The notes beneath the pieces are model-generated. The model worked only from the letters and a program-made list of their open reading frames with translations, made no database searches and was not told the origin of the DNA. Shown here one piece after another: positions 1 to 7,698 of a stretch of 8,447 nucleotides of DNA. This DNA comes from Bacteroidota bacterium. Lineage in GTDB: Bacteria > Bacteroidota > Bacteroidia > Bacteroidales > Marinifilaceae. A program made the position numbers and the translations under genes. Positions within the stretch are counted from its first letter, which is position 1. The number at the start of each line of letters is the position of its first letter. The stretch covers positions 1 to 8,447 of the forward strand of contig JAEXFF010000003.1 in NCBI GenBank assembly GCA_023400335.1. The letters are read 5' to 3'.

Positions 1-154
1 TCTTCACGTCCCACAACCGCAGGGGAACGTCCATCTTGCAACTGAACTGTTTAATCTCTCCGTCCACCGTAAGGCGGCACATCAAAGGTAGGTTGCCGTT
101 GGGCTTCTCGCTGCCTTTCTTCACGTAAAATAAGACCTTGAATGTACTTCGCAT
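1..154 (-). CDS. Tyrosine recombinase/integrase, 5' end only
   Basis: The first 51 codons of a site-specific tyrosine recombinase start at ATG 154-152 and run off the left edge. The translation begins MRSTFKVLFYVKKGSEK and continues through NGNLPLMCRLTVDGEIKQF to a terminal LWDVK. This is the arm-type DNA-binding N-terminus usual in Bacteroides integrases of conjugative and mobilizable elements, and also in invertases that flip surface-gene promoters. The core-binding and catalytic domains (Arg...His-x-x-Arg...Tyr) lie outside the window, so activity cannot be judged. The start is firm: a GGAG preceded by six A residues (161-170) sits six bases upstream, a stronger ribosome site than any neighbouring gene has. 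It faces away from the PEGA genes across a terminator and so is a separate transcription unit. Integrase of an element and local invertase cannot be told apart from this fragment. Confidence 0.9.
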   Translation of the reverse strand, partial: MRSTFKVLFYVKKGSEKPNGNLPLMCRLTVDGEIKQFSCKMDVPLRLWDVK

Positions 155-160
155 AACTCA

Positions 161-184
161 CTCCTTTTTTGGGTTACAAAATTA
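161..184 (-). promoter_or_regulatory. Putative promoter -7 box and ribosome site of the recombinase
   Basis: On the minus strand 184-177 reads TAATTTTG, an exact match to the Bacteroides primary-sigma -7 consensus TAnnTTTG. The purine-rich ribosome site AAAAAAGGAG follows at 170-161. A start about seven bases after the -7 box would give a leader of roughly 17 bases. No convincing -33 TTTG lies at the usual 19-21 base spacing; the best there is a weak GCTG. The element is therefore only half supported. Confidence 0.45.
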
Positions 185-340
185 GTTTATAGTGAGTTAC
201 CGACAGCTATGTAGAATTACGCAAATCGCAGAAAAAGAACCATTTAGCAAGAAATCCGTACCCGTTACGGGGGTAATGAGGTGGTAACTGAACTTCTGCA
301 CCGTTTGGCTTCGAGGTGGCATTTCGTTGGCTCTGCCCAA

Positions 341-391
341 TAGAAAAACAAAGCGTAACGAACGCTGTTTCAGCTAATTCGCTACGCTTTG
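341..391 (-). terminator. Intrinsic terminator after the PEGA gene run
   Basis: An inverted repeat pairs 349-362 (CAAAGCGTAACGAA) with 378-391 (TTCGCTACGCTTTG), 13 of 14 positions matching, around a 15-base loop. The loop itself contains a small GCTG-TTT-CAGC palindrome (364-374). Read on the minus strand, the stem is followed at once by TTTTT, as in a rho-independent terminator. It lies 73 bases past the stop codon of the last PEGA gene. There is no T tract on the plus side, so it should act on leftward transcription and insulate the recombinase. Confidence 0.75.
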
Positions 392-463
392 CTCAAATTT
401 ACAAATCCGCTATGTGTTTATTTTAAAAGTTTATTTCCAATGTCCTCCCCCGTAACCCGCCAA

Positions 464-2644
464 TCAATTCCGGACACAACGTACACTAAAGGCACGTTCT
501 TTTTCCCAGCTCTCTATCTTCCATTTTTCAGAGGAGAGGTCCAGCAGCATTCCGCAAGCCTCATTATTATTCCCCAAAGCAGACGACCACCAATACCCGA
601 AAATTCCCGCCTGGAAAAATTCTCCTTTCCGGGAGCGGTATCCTCCTGCAGACATCTTTTCTGTAAACGTACCCAACCGGTCAGCTTCGCTCGCCAGCAT
701 CCTCCACTCCGCGTCGCCGGGAATATGCCATCCGTCCGGACAAATCCCCTGAACCATAGTTCTACTGTCTTCTACATATTTAATACCATCTGTATTCTCT
801 CCGAACATCGTTTCCCACCAAGTGTACAAACCGCCGTAAACCGCATTATTGGACTGACGGTCGTCATAGGCGAATTTCTGTATGCCTGCTTTGCGGTGTG
901 TTTGTCCGTCAAAACTTTTCACCCATTGTCCGACATTCAGGTTCTGGGCCATCCAGCATTGATTTCCGATCTGTACGGTAGCATACCGCTGTCCGTCCCG
1001 GGGATCTGTAAAGACTGTTCCGCAAACAAAACAATCCCTTTCTCCTCTTCTTTGTTTTAAAGCTGCGACAGCCTTTTCATGTCCCTGCCGGGCTGCCTTT
1101 TCATACCATTGTTCTGCCTGAACCGGATCTTTTTCTACTCCCTTTCCTTCCTCATACAAACGCCCTAAATTATACCTGGCATTTGCATCTCCCTGAAAAG
1201 CTGCCCTTCTGTACCAATTTGCTGCCTGTACCGCACTTTGACGGACGCCTTCACCCCTTTCCAGCATCACTCCCATCCAATTCTGAGCGACCATATCACC
1301 TGCTGTTGCAGCCCTCTGAAACCAAATATAGGCTTCCCGGTATTTTCCTGACTCATACAAAGCCTCTCCCCGGGCAGTTATCCGGTCCGGTGAAAGACCT
1401 TTCTCCAAAACCACCTGAACAGAGCAAACTTTCCCTTCCTGTATTACCACCGTCTCTTCTCCCTCCTGATAATTTTCCAGAACCAGCCGGATTTTATGTT
1501 CACCCGTCCCTATTTTTTGAATCTTATCGGGAGTTGTTCCAAAAAATTCTCCGTCAATATAAATACCAGCTCCTGACGGTTTACTGCTGATATCCAGTAT
1601 ACCGTATATCCGGACTAAGGGATCCAGTTTCAGCGTCAACTGCTGTCCGGCCTCCAATTCGATCTCTTTCTGCTGGGTACGGCAGGACGGCTTCCGTTGT
1701 TCGATACTGCATAATCCGGCATTTACCCGCCCTTTCCAGCTTCCTGTCCCTTTCTTTTCTCCATTTATCCATATATCTGCTCCTGCTTCTCCAATCAAAG
1801 AAAGTTCGGCAAAATTGGGAACAAGGGAAAGCTGCACCAGAACTGTCTTTCCGTCCTCAACACTTACTTCTTGTTCTACAGGCTGATACATGGATTTTAT
1901 CACTCTTATCCGATGGGAACCACTTTTAACCTTTTCGGTTATACAAGGCGTTATTCCCGTTGTCAATTCCTCATCCAATATCACCTGAGCTCCGCTTTCC
2001 GGTTCCGTTACCACCCGGATAAACCCGAAAGCCGGGCGCAGCTTAATGTGAAGCTCAGACTTTCCTTCTGCCGACAGCTCTACCGTCCCGGCTTCCGGAT
2101 GGTACAGGGGTGATTCTATGCGGTAAGTATGTTTACCCAAAGATAATAATTTATGTATCCCCTCCTGTCCGCTTCCCACGTACACATCATCTACATATAT
2201 CAAAGATTCTTCCGGTTCCGTCTTTACCACTAAATACTGGCTCTGTACCGTTTCATGTACTATTGTTTCCACTATGCCCGTTGTCAGTACCATCTCATAA
2301 ACGCAGGCTTTCTCAATCCGTTCCGGATAAAGATAATCCCGCAAAACCCCCAAGCGGGCGTGCCGTATCGTCAATCGTCTTGCTCCATAAGGTACATACA
2401 ACCAGATTTCCCCCTTTTTCTGAACACTTCCCATACTTCCCAAGGCATCCGGGTCAAAATCAAATCCGGTTTCTGTAGTGACAATTTTGATAATTGCACA
2501 GCGGTCCCCATTCTGATCCGTACGTCCTTCGCTTCCCCGGGCCGATAAGTCGGTCTCCAGCTTCCGGAAAGACTGGACTGAAATCTGTTGGGCCTGTACA
2601 ATCCCTGCAGAAAGAAAGAACAAAAGCAATACAATAAATTTCAT
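464..2644 (-). CDS. Secreted PEGA-repeat/Sel1/FISUMP-domain protein
   Basis: This is a 726-residue exported protein; the partner is unknown. From ATG 2644 it has a signal peptide at 1-18 ending ...VQA before mature QQ, with no lipobox Cys. The locus-specific N-terminal module spans ~19-129. Four PEGA-type repeats follow at ~135-202, 205-272, 277-340 (a divergent W-x-G-R version) and 346-414 (SSKPSGAGIYIDGEFFGTTP). TPR/Sel1 repeats occupy ~418-523, including GVMLERGEGV and LGRLYEEGKGV. A C-terminal FISUMP domain (~540-726) shows QIGNQCWMAQNLNVG, CPDGWHIP, YWWSSA and FSVRCVRN. FISUMP belongs to the C-type lectin fold, which suggests a binding head. A GTG lies one codon upstream (2647), but the ATG fits the paralogs. 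The gene starts nine bases after the previous stop, so it is the last gene of the run and is followed by the terminator. It looks intact. Domain assignments are firm; a ligand-binding role is inference. Confidence 0.92.
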   Translation of the reverse strand: MKFIVLLLFFLSAGIVQAQQISVQSFRKLETDLSARGSEGRTDQNGDRCAIIKIVTTETGFDFDPDALGSMGSVQKKGEIWLYVPYGARRLTIRHARLGVLRDYLYPERIEKACVYEMVLTTGIVETIVHETVQSQYLVVKTEPEESLIYVDDVYVGSGQEGIHKLLSLGKHTYRIESPLYHPEAGTVELSAEGKSELHIKLRPAFGFIRVVTEPESGAQVILDEELTTGITPCITEKVKSGSHRIRVIKSMYQPVEQEVSVEDGKTVLVQLSLVPNFAELSLIGEAGADIWINGEKKGTGSWKGRVNAGLCSIEQRKPSCRTQQKEIELEAGQQLTLKLDPLVRIYGILDISSKPSGAGIYIDGEFFGTTPDKIQKIGTGEHKIRLVLENYQEGEETVVIQEGKVCSVQVVLEKGLSPDRITARGEALYESGKYREAYIWFQRAATAGDMVAQNWMGVMLERGEGVRQSAVQAANWYRRAAFQGDANARYNLGRLYEEGKGVEKDPVQAEQWYEKAARQGHEKAVAALKQRRGERDCFVCGTVFTDPRDGQRYATVQIGNQCWMAQNLNVGQWVKSFDGQTHRKAGIQKFAYDDRQSNNAVYGGLYTWWETMFGENTDGIKYVEDSRTMVQGICPDGWHIPGDAEWRMLASEADRLGTFTEKMSAGGYRSRKGEFFQAGIFGYWWSSALGNNNEACGMLLDLSSEKWKIESWEKERAFSVRCVRN

Positions 2645-2653
2645 CACATTCTT

Positions 2654-5650
2654 TTAAAATTTATAAACGGCAAAAACAGCCCGTTTACTGTCTTTATTTC
2701 CACCATTACATACTCCGGTATAAAAACTACAGGTGTATATCAATCCTCCGCCATAAGCCGTAGAAGTCCAGTATATATTATTTAAAGGGGAACCTCCTCT
2801 ATGGGAAAACAAAGTATTGATGGCATTTTTTATTGAATACAGGAATTTAATTTCCTCCAAAGTAGGTAAACGCCAGCCTTTTCCTTCACACCACTGTTTT
2901 GCCCCGCCCCAGGAAATATCAGACACCCGGTTCAATGAGATGGCCCATCCGTGTTGTCCTCCGCCCTCTACCCGATAGACCATTCCTTTCATACCTCCTA
3001 CTTCATAGATATCTCCTATTTTATAAGTTTTGTTTCCGCTCGTTGCAGTTGTCGTATTGACAGAGCCGGAACTTACCTTCTTCCGGCCTTGTCCCGTTGT
3101 CTGCTGGTCCGTCGAAGTTTTTACCGTACGGCTTCCGGTATTTTCCAGCAACAAAATTTCCGAAGGATCATATTCCCAGGTATATTGTTCCTTTCCTCCG
3201 TCAAAAACATATAACTTATTCCCGCTTCCGGCACAAATACAAGCGGATTTCTGGAACTCAGCCTGGGGAAGCGCCTGCCATTGTTTCGTATTCAGGTCAA
3301 AACTATAAAACGACCTGCTTTTTCCGGTAATATAACCGGAAAGATACAAATAAAGAGGCGTGGCACAGCCGGATAAATTAGTCGTAGCTCCCGGATAATC
3401 CGGCAAAACCGTATTCTTTATGGCAACCGGATCGCACTCATAAAGGTAGTTCCGATTCAAAATATAAGCTTTTTCTCCATTGGAAAATCCATAATAACCT
3501 CCCGGCTCTTCTCCTTTTTCTGTCCACTGGTCGGTTTGCGGATCGTATTCCCACCATTTATCTTTTTTCTTTTCTCCCACATAACCCTTTCCCTGATAAG
3601 CAAATCCATAGGTATTATAACTGATATTTCCCTTAAAATCCCGTTTGGCAGTCCAGGTATCCGTTTCCGGATTATATTCCCAGAATTTCCGGGAACCTTT
3701 ATAACCCGATGCTGCTCCCATATATCCCCGGTTTCCGATAACGAAAAATACCGGAGCATAAATCTCCTGAGGCAATTTCCCTTTTTGAGACCACTTATCC
3801 TGCTCCGTATCATACTCCCAGAAACTAGTACCATACCTGCCTCCTACATATATTTTTTTCCCGAAGACAAAGTTGATTCCCCCATAGCCGGCAGAGAAAG
3901 GAAGAGCTCCCTTTTTCACCCATTGTCCCCGTTGAAACAATATTCCATTCGCCCGCCATGCATTTTCATCCCCGGCATCCAAAGCCCGCTTAAAAAGTAA
4001 CTTTGCCTGAGCCGTATCTCTTCCGACCCCCCAACCGTTTTTATACATTAGTGCCAGATTATAATACCCCCTTCCGTCTCCTCTCTCACAAGCCTGACGA
4101 TAAAAATCGGCAGCTTCGTTGTATTTTTTCAAAAGAACAGCAGAATCTCCTTTGGCATTCAATTCTGCAGCCGTAAAACGGAAAATTTCCAACTCCGCTT
4201 TCACTTCTTCCATCTTTCCTTCTGTAATATTCAGTTTCCCGACATAAGAATTATATCCCTCCTTCCCTATTTCGACCCGGCATTCTCCTACCAACACTTT
4301 CGGAAGTACCATAGGCGTATTCCCGCACACTTTCCCATTGATACGGATTTCCGCTCCGGCCGGAGTAGAACTGATATTCAAAGCGCCGTATATCGGCTGA
4401 GGAGCTTCCAGGGTAACCGTTTTCGTCTCACCGGCTTGTAATTCCAGAGATTTCCGTACCGTCCGGTGAGAAGGCCTGCGGGCCTCCATCACACATACCC
4501 CTCCGCTCAGCCGTCCGCTCCATTTTCCTTTCCCTTTCAGTTCGTTATTGACCCACAATTCCGCATCGGGATCCGTCATAACGGTAACCGAAGCAAAATT
4601 AGCCGAGAGCCCTGCCTCCACCATTGCCGTCTGATTATCGGCTACTGTCACCAGCTGTTCTACCGGCTGATACATCGAACAAACGACCTGTACCCGGTAC
4701 TCCCCGCTTTTCAAACGTTCACTTTTAAAAGGAGTCTTCCCTACCTTTACCCCATCAATATAAACATCCGCTCCCGTTTCCGGTTGTGAATTGACTTGTA
4801 TAAATCCATACGCTGCCTGCATCACAAAAGGTATACTTTCTGTTGCCCCGGCACTTAAATTCACCTCTTTTTCTACCGGATGAAAAAAGTTTTTGGAGAC
4901 CTTCAGCAGGTGCTTTCCTTCCTTCAAACGTCCGCTTTTAAAAGGAGTTACTCCTACTTCTTCTTCATCTATCCACACCCTTGCTCCTGCCTCGGGTTGA
5001 GAGGTGATATTCAGATAACCAAAAGCCGGTTTCAACTGTACCGTCAATTCCGCTTTTTTGTCCGCCTTCACTTCAACTGTTCCCGCTTCTGTCTGGTACA
5101 GGGGAGCGGTGACCCGGTAATGATATTGCCCGTACTTCATATATTTTTGTACCACCCCTTCCGTTGCAGCTTCATACACATCGTCGATATAAACCATAGC
5201 TTCTTTGGGTTCCACATGAATGACCAGCCACTGCTCTGTTATTGCATTTTCTACCGTTGTCACTATTTTGCCGGTCGTCAAAACCATTTCGTACACGCAA
5301 GCTTTATCTATGCGTACATCGTAAGCATAGGCCCGGAGTATTCCCAACTTGTCGTGCTTAACGGTCAGATAACGGGAACCATAAGGCACATATACCCAAT
5401 ATTCTCCGATCTTCCGTTCCACAGCCACAATCCCATTGCCGTCTCCGTCAAAATAAAATCCCTGTTCCGGTGCTACCACTTTAATGATGGCACACGCATC
5501 CCCATTCTGATCCATACGTTTCTCGGTGCGGGCCGACACATCATTTTCCAGTTTGCGGAAAGATTTAACCGAAATTTGCTGGGCTTCTGCCAAAGAGACT
5601 CCCATCAACAACACAATGAATAATAAAAATTTCATGCCAGTCAATTTCAT
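2654..5650 (-). CDS. Secreted PEGA-repeat/Sel1/kelch protein with DUF1566-like lectin-fold tail
   Basis: This 998-residue exported protein is the largest paralog. The signal peptide ends ...LAEA before QQ at residue 24. ATG 5650 overlaps the upstream stop (ATGA); an in-frame ATG at residue 6 (5635) matches the paralogs' starts better, so the true start is open. The N-module lies at ~24-135. Five PEGA-type repeats follow at ~140-207, 209-278, 280-349, 352-416 and 420-487, one more than in the sisters. A Sel1-like unit is at ~526-562 (LALMYKNGWGVGRD). A kelch-like propeller spans ~575-830 with blade motifs FWEYDTEQDKW (610), FWEYNPETDTW (656), WWEYDPQTDQW (699) and FYSFDLNTKQW (781). A Ser/Thr-rich linker (~835-873) leads to a C-terminal domain (~876-998) with GDIYEVGG, GWRLPTLEEI and IYWTSTAYGGG, as in DUF1566/Lcl-type lectin-fold domains. 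Probably a surface or periplasmic binding scaffold; no enzymatic motif is seen. Confidence 0.92.
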   Translation of the reverse strand: MKLTGMKFLLFIVLLMGVSLAEAQQISVKSFRKLENDVSARTEKRMDQNGDACAIIKVVAPEQGFYFDGDGNGIVAVERKIGEYWVYVPYGSRYLTVKHDKLGILRAYAYDVRIDKACVYEMVLTTGKIVTTVENAITEQWLVIHVEPKEAMVYIDDVYEAATEGVVQKYMKYGQYHYRVTAPLYQTEAGTVEVKADKKAELTVQLKPAFGYLNITSQPEAGARVWIDEEEVGVTPFKSGRLKEGKHLLKVSKNFFHPVEKEVNLSAGATESIPFVMQAAYGFIQVNSQPETGADVYIDGVKVGKTPFKSERLKSGEYRVQVVCSMYQPVEQLVTVADNQTAMVEAGLSANFASVTVMTDPDAELWVNNELKGKGKWSGRLSGGVCVMEARRPSHRTVRKSLELQAGETKTVTLEAPQPIYGALNISSTPAGAEIRINGKVCGNTPMVLPKVLVGECRVEIGKEGYNSYVGKLNITEGKMEEVKAELEIFRFTAAELNAKGDSAVLLKKYNEAADFYRQACERGDGRGYYNLALMYKNGWGVGRDTAQAKLLFKRALDAGDENAWRANGILFQRGQWVKKGALPFSAGYGGINFVFGKKIYVGGRYGTSFWEYDTEQDKWSQKGKLPQEIYAPVFFVIGNRGYMGAASGYKGSRKFWEYNPETDTWTAKRDFKGNISYNTYGFAYQGKGYVGEKKKDKWWEYDPQTDQWTEKGEEPGGYYGFSNGEKAYILNRNYLYECDPVAIKNTVLPDYPGATTNLSGCATPLYLYLSGYITGKSRSFYSFDLNTKQWQALPQAEFQKSACICAGSGNKLYVFDGGKEQYTWEYDPSEILLLENTGSRTVKTSTDQQTTGQGRKKVSSGSVNTTTATSGNKTYKIGDIYEVGGMKGMVYRVEGGGQHGWAISLNRVSDISWGGAKQWCEGKGWRLPTLEEIKFLYSIKNAINTLFSHRGGSPLNNIYWTSTAYGGGLIYTCSFYTGVCNGGNKDSKRAVFAVYKF
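4604..5026 (-). repeat. Tandem duplication of a PEGA repeat within the 998-residue gene
   Basis: Two adjacent units of about 70 codons (residues ~209-278 and ~280-349) repeat with a period of 71 codons. Both contain the core TPFKS-x-RLK-x-G. At DNA level, 4711-4735 and 4924-4948 match at 23 of 25 bases. The sister genes have only one unit here. The second unit (with SMYQPVEQ) resembles the sisters' single unit most, so the first is probably the added copy. Confidence 0.7.
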
Positions 5651-7698
5651 ATTTTACTTGTTTTAAACTCTAATTTATAACGGTCGGCAGGAGATTCCAG
5701 TAATTTTTCGTACAGGAAAACATCTGCTTCCGGGATCTGCTCCGCTTTCCTCTCTCGGAGATTGATTGAATACACCTGGGCTGTTTTTACCTTTTTCTTA
5801 TTCACAGGACCGACAACAAAGTATATTTTCCCTTCATATACAGATAAAGTGGAAAAATATCCTTTTTTGCAGGGGACATTTACCAATAAATCCGAACGGT
5901 TCTCCGCCGGATTGTAGACAGTCAGTGTATAGGCATCATTTTTTACAGATGAAAGAACAATCTTATCCTGAAACAGGTAAGCCGTAGCCCACCTCAGGCG
6001 AACCGGTACCGCCTCCCATTTATCCTTTTCCGGCAGATAGATAAAATCCTGCTCTAAAGTAAAAACAGAATTTCCGGCAGCCGCTAATCCCCAGTTTATC
6101 TGACTTTCATCTAAGGGGTATTTTATGTTTTCCGATACCTCTACCGTACGGACCGGATAAGGGGGCCGGGCAGCAGAAATCCATTTTCCCGAAGGAAAAT
6201 CGTACTTATAAAATCCCTTTACAGATAATATCTCCTTATGCGCTTTAAAGTGATAATATTTATTTATCGTTCTTCCGGAAATACGGCTCTGAGCTTCATC
6301 CTTGGCAAAAACAGATTTCGTATAACCAGAAGAACGCTCCCGGTCAACGAATAATACATAAGCTTGTTGCCCTACGATTAAAGGTTTGGTTCCGGATTTA
6401 TACGAAGGAAGACCGGAAAAATCGATGTCTGTTTCTTTCCAAATTTTTGTACTCTCCGGCGACAATGTCCAGTTGAGGGACAATATTTTTCCCTCTTCTA
6501 TCGTACAAAGCTGCGTCATTTGCTCATACCCAGGCTTTGTCAGTTGCACCTTATTCTCACCAATCAATACGTTCCGTATGATTTGGGGAGTCGTCCCGCA
6601 GACTTTTCCATTCAACACAATATCTGCTCCTCCCGGGCTACTGTTTATGTTTAAAGTACCATAAATCGGTTCAGGAGAACCGATATTCAACGAAAGTGTC
6701 TCCCCGGTTTTTATTTCTACCGACTGACGGACAGACCGATGGGAAGGACGACGGGCCTCCACCACATACATCCCGGCATTCAACCGGTCCGTCCACTCTC
6801 CCTGTCCTTTCTTTTCGTCATTGATCCAGATTTCAGCTTCTTTATCGCCCGTAACGGCCAATGTTCCAAAATTAGCCGGCATTTTCAGATGAACCGCCTG
6901 GGTTTCTCCATCCATTACGGTTATTTTCTGCCGTACCGGGGCGTACCGGGGCTTTACTACTTCCACCAGATGTTCTCCGCTCTTTAGCCGTTCGCTCCGG
7001 TAAGGAGTCTGTCCAACTTCTTCCCCATCGATCAGGACCCGGGCTCCGGTTTCCGGTTCTGAACTCACTTCCACATATCCAAAAGCCGGCCGCAATGCAA
7101 CCGATAACTCAGCTTTCTGCCCGGAAGAAAGTTCCACCTGCCCCGCTTCCGGATGATACAAAGCACAATCCACCCGATAGGTATGACGCCCCAAAGGCAA
7201 AAACTTTTGTACCCGTCCAGCCTCCCCGACTTCGTAAATTTCGTCTATATATACCATTGCATCCTGCGGTTCCGTCAGGATCACCAACCACTGTCCGCCT
7301 AGCTCTTCTTCCACCACCGTCTTTACCTGCCCTGTTGTCAGCACCAATTCATATACACAAGCCTTTTCGATACGTTCCGGATAAGCATAATTCCGCAATA
7401 CTCCCAGCTGAGCATGACGAATCGTCAAACGCCTTGCTCCATAGGGTACATACAGCCAGATCTCTCCTTTCTTTTGAATACTTCCCATACTCCCTAAAGC
7501 ATCGGGATCAAAATCAAAACCTGTTTCTGTCGTTACTATTTTGATTATCGCACATTTATCCCCGTTCTGATCCATACGGCCTTCACTCCCACGGGCTGAA
7601 AGATCGTTCTCCAGCCTCTGAAAGGACTTTACCGAAAGCTGCTGGGCCTCCAATAAACCCGGTATTAACAGCAACAAAACAAAAAACAAAGTCTTCAT
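5647..7698 (-). CDS. Secreted PEGA-repeat protein with kelch-like C-terminus
   Basis: This is a 683-residue exported protein and the first gene of the tight run. The signal peptide is 1-18 (MKTLFFVLLLLIPGLLEA), followed by mature QQ. The conserved N-module spans ~19-130 and contains DQNGDKCAIIKIV, YVPYGARRLTIRH and ACVYELVLTTG. Four PEGA-type repeats lie at ~136-203, 206-273 (EPETGARVLIDGEEVGQTP), 276-341 (divergent, ending in ARRPSHR) and 346-413 (SSPGGADIVLNGKVCGTTP). The C-terminal part (~425-683) is a degenerate kelch-like propeller with blade ends GFYKYDFPSGKW (495), FIYLPEKDKW (552) and LTVYNPAENRS (592). Unlike the next protein, it has no lectin-fold domain after the propeller. The ATG at 7698 has no clear Shine-Dalgarno site, which is common in this phylum. 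The stop overlaps the next ATG, which suggests translational coupling. The kelch call is weaker than the PEGA call. Confidence 0.9.
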   Translation of the reverse strand: MKTLFFVLLLLIPGLLEAQQLSVKSFQRLENDLSARGSEGRMDQNGDKCAIIKIVTTETGFDFDPDALGSMGSIQKKGEIWLYVPYGARRLTIRHAQLGVLRNYAYPERIEKACVYELVLTTGQVKTVVEEELGGQWLVILTEPQDAMVYIDEIYEVGEAGRVQKFLPLGRHTYRVDCALYHPEAGQVELSSGQKAELSVALRPAFGYVEVSSEPETGARVLIDGEEVGQTPYRSERLKSGEHLVEVVKPRYAPVRQKITVMDGETQAVHLKMPANFGTLAVTGDKEAEIWINDEKKGQGEWTDRLNAGMYVVEARRPSHRSVRQSVEIKTGETLSLNIGSPEPIYGTLNINSSPGGADIVLNGKVCGTTPQIIRNVLIGENKVQLTKPGYEQMTQLCTIEEGKILSLNWTLSPESTKIWKETDIDFSGLPSYKSGTKPLIVGQQAYVLFVDRERSSGYTKSVFAKDEAQSRISGRTINKYYHFKAHKEILSVKGFYKYDFPSGKWISAARPPYPVRTVEVSENIKYPLDESQINWGLAAAGNSVFTLEQDFIYLPEKDKWEAVPVRLRWATAYLFQDKIVLSSVKNDAYTLTVYNPAENRSDLLVNVPCKKGYFSTLSVYEGKIYFVVGPVNKKKVKTAQVYSINLRERKAEQIPEADVFLYEKLLESPADRYKLEFKTSKI

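Larger units (their letters stand above)
155..463. other. Non-coding stretch between recombinase and PEGA gene run
   Basis: These 309 bases contain no plausible gene on either strand. They hold the recombinase promoter and ribosome site (161-184), a short GC hairpin CCCG-TTA-CGGG at 261-271, and a strong hairpin followed by a T tract on the minus strand (341-391) that would end transcription of the upstream genes. A recombinase gene commonly lies close to one end of its element, so an attachment or inversion site could be here. No duplicated core is visible because only one junction is in view. Confidence 0.6.

Noticed and set aside
378..395. A CTnDOT-like attachment core near CTACGCTTTGC
   Set aside because: It resembles the TTTGC-ending core only loosely (spacing is off by one base) and is fully explained as the right arm of the terminator stem.
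621..700. FISUMP or DUF1566-like C-termini as further DGR variable regions
   Set aside because: Their 3' ends show no adenine-poor, GC-rich shift and no run of pyrimidine-ended replaced codons. The FISUMP end still has AAT AAT AAT and ordinary codon use.
389..1060. Plus-strand open frame of 223 codons overlapping the end of the FISUMP gene
   Set aside because: It lies opposite a well-supported domain-bearing gene, has no recognisable domain and no ribosome site, and its composition (Pro/Ser/Phe rich) is typical of an antisense reading.
4880..5623. Plus-strand open frame of 247 codons opposite the N-terminal half of the 998-residue gene
   Set aside because: Antisense to conserved PEGA and N-module sequence; no domain. 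The frame is open because of the codon use of the real gene.
7095..7544. Plus-strand open frame of 149 codons opposite the 683-residue gene
   Set aside because: Antisense to the most conserved module of the locus, Pro-rich, without motif or ribosome site.
464..7698. A template repeat (TR) for the candidate variable region within the window
   Set aside because: I looked for an AAC-rich near-copy of the RVYRSGGW...LGLRLV segment on both strands, including the FISUMP and DUF1566-like tails, and saw none. Those tails show only family-level similarity.
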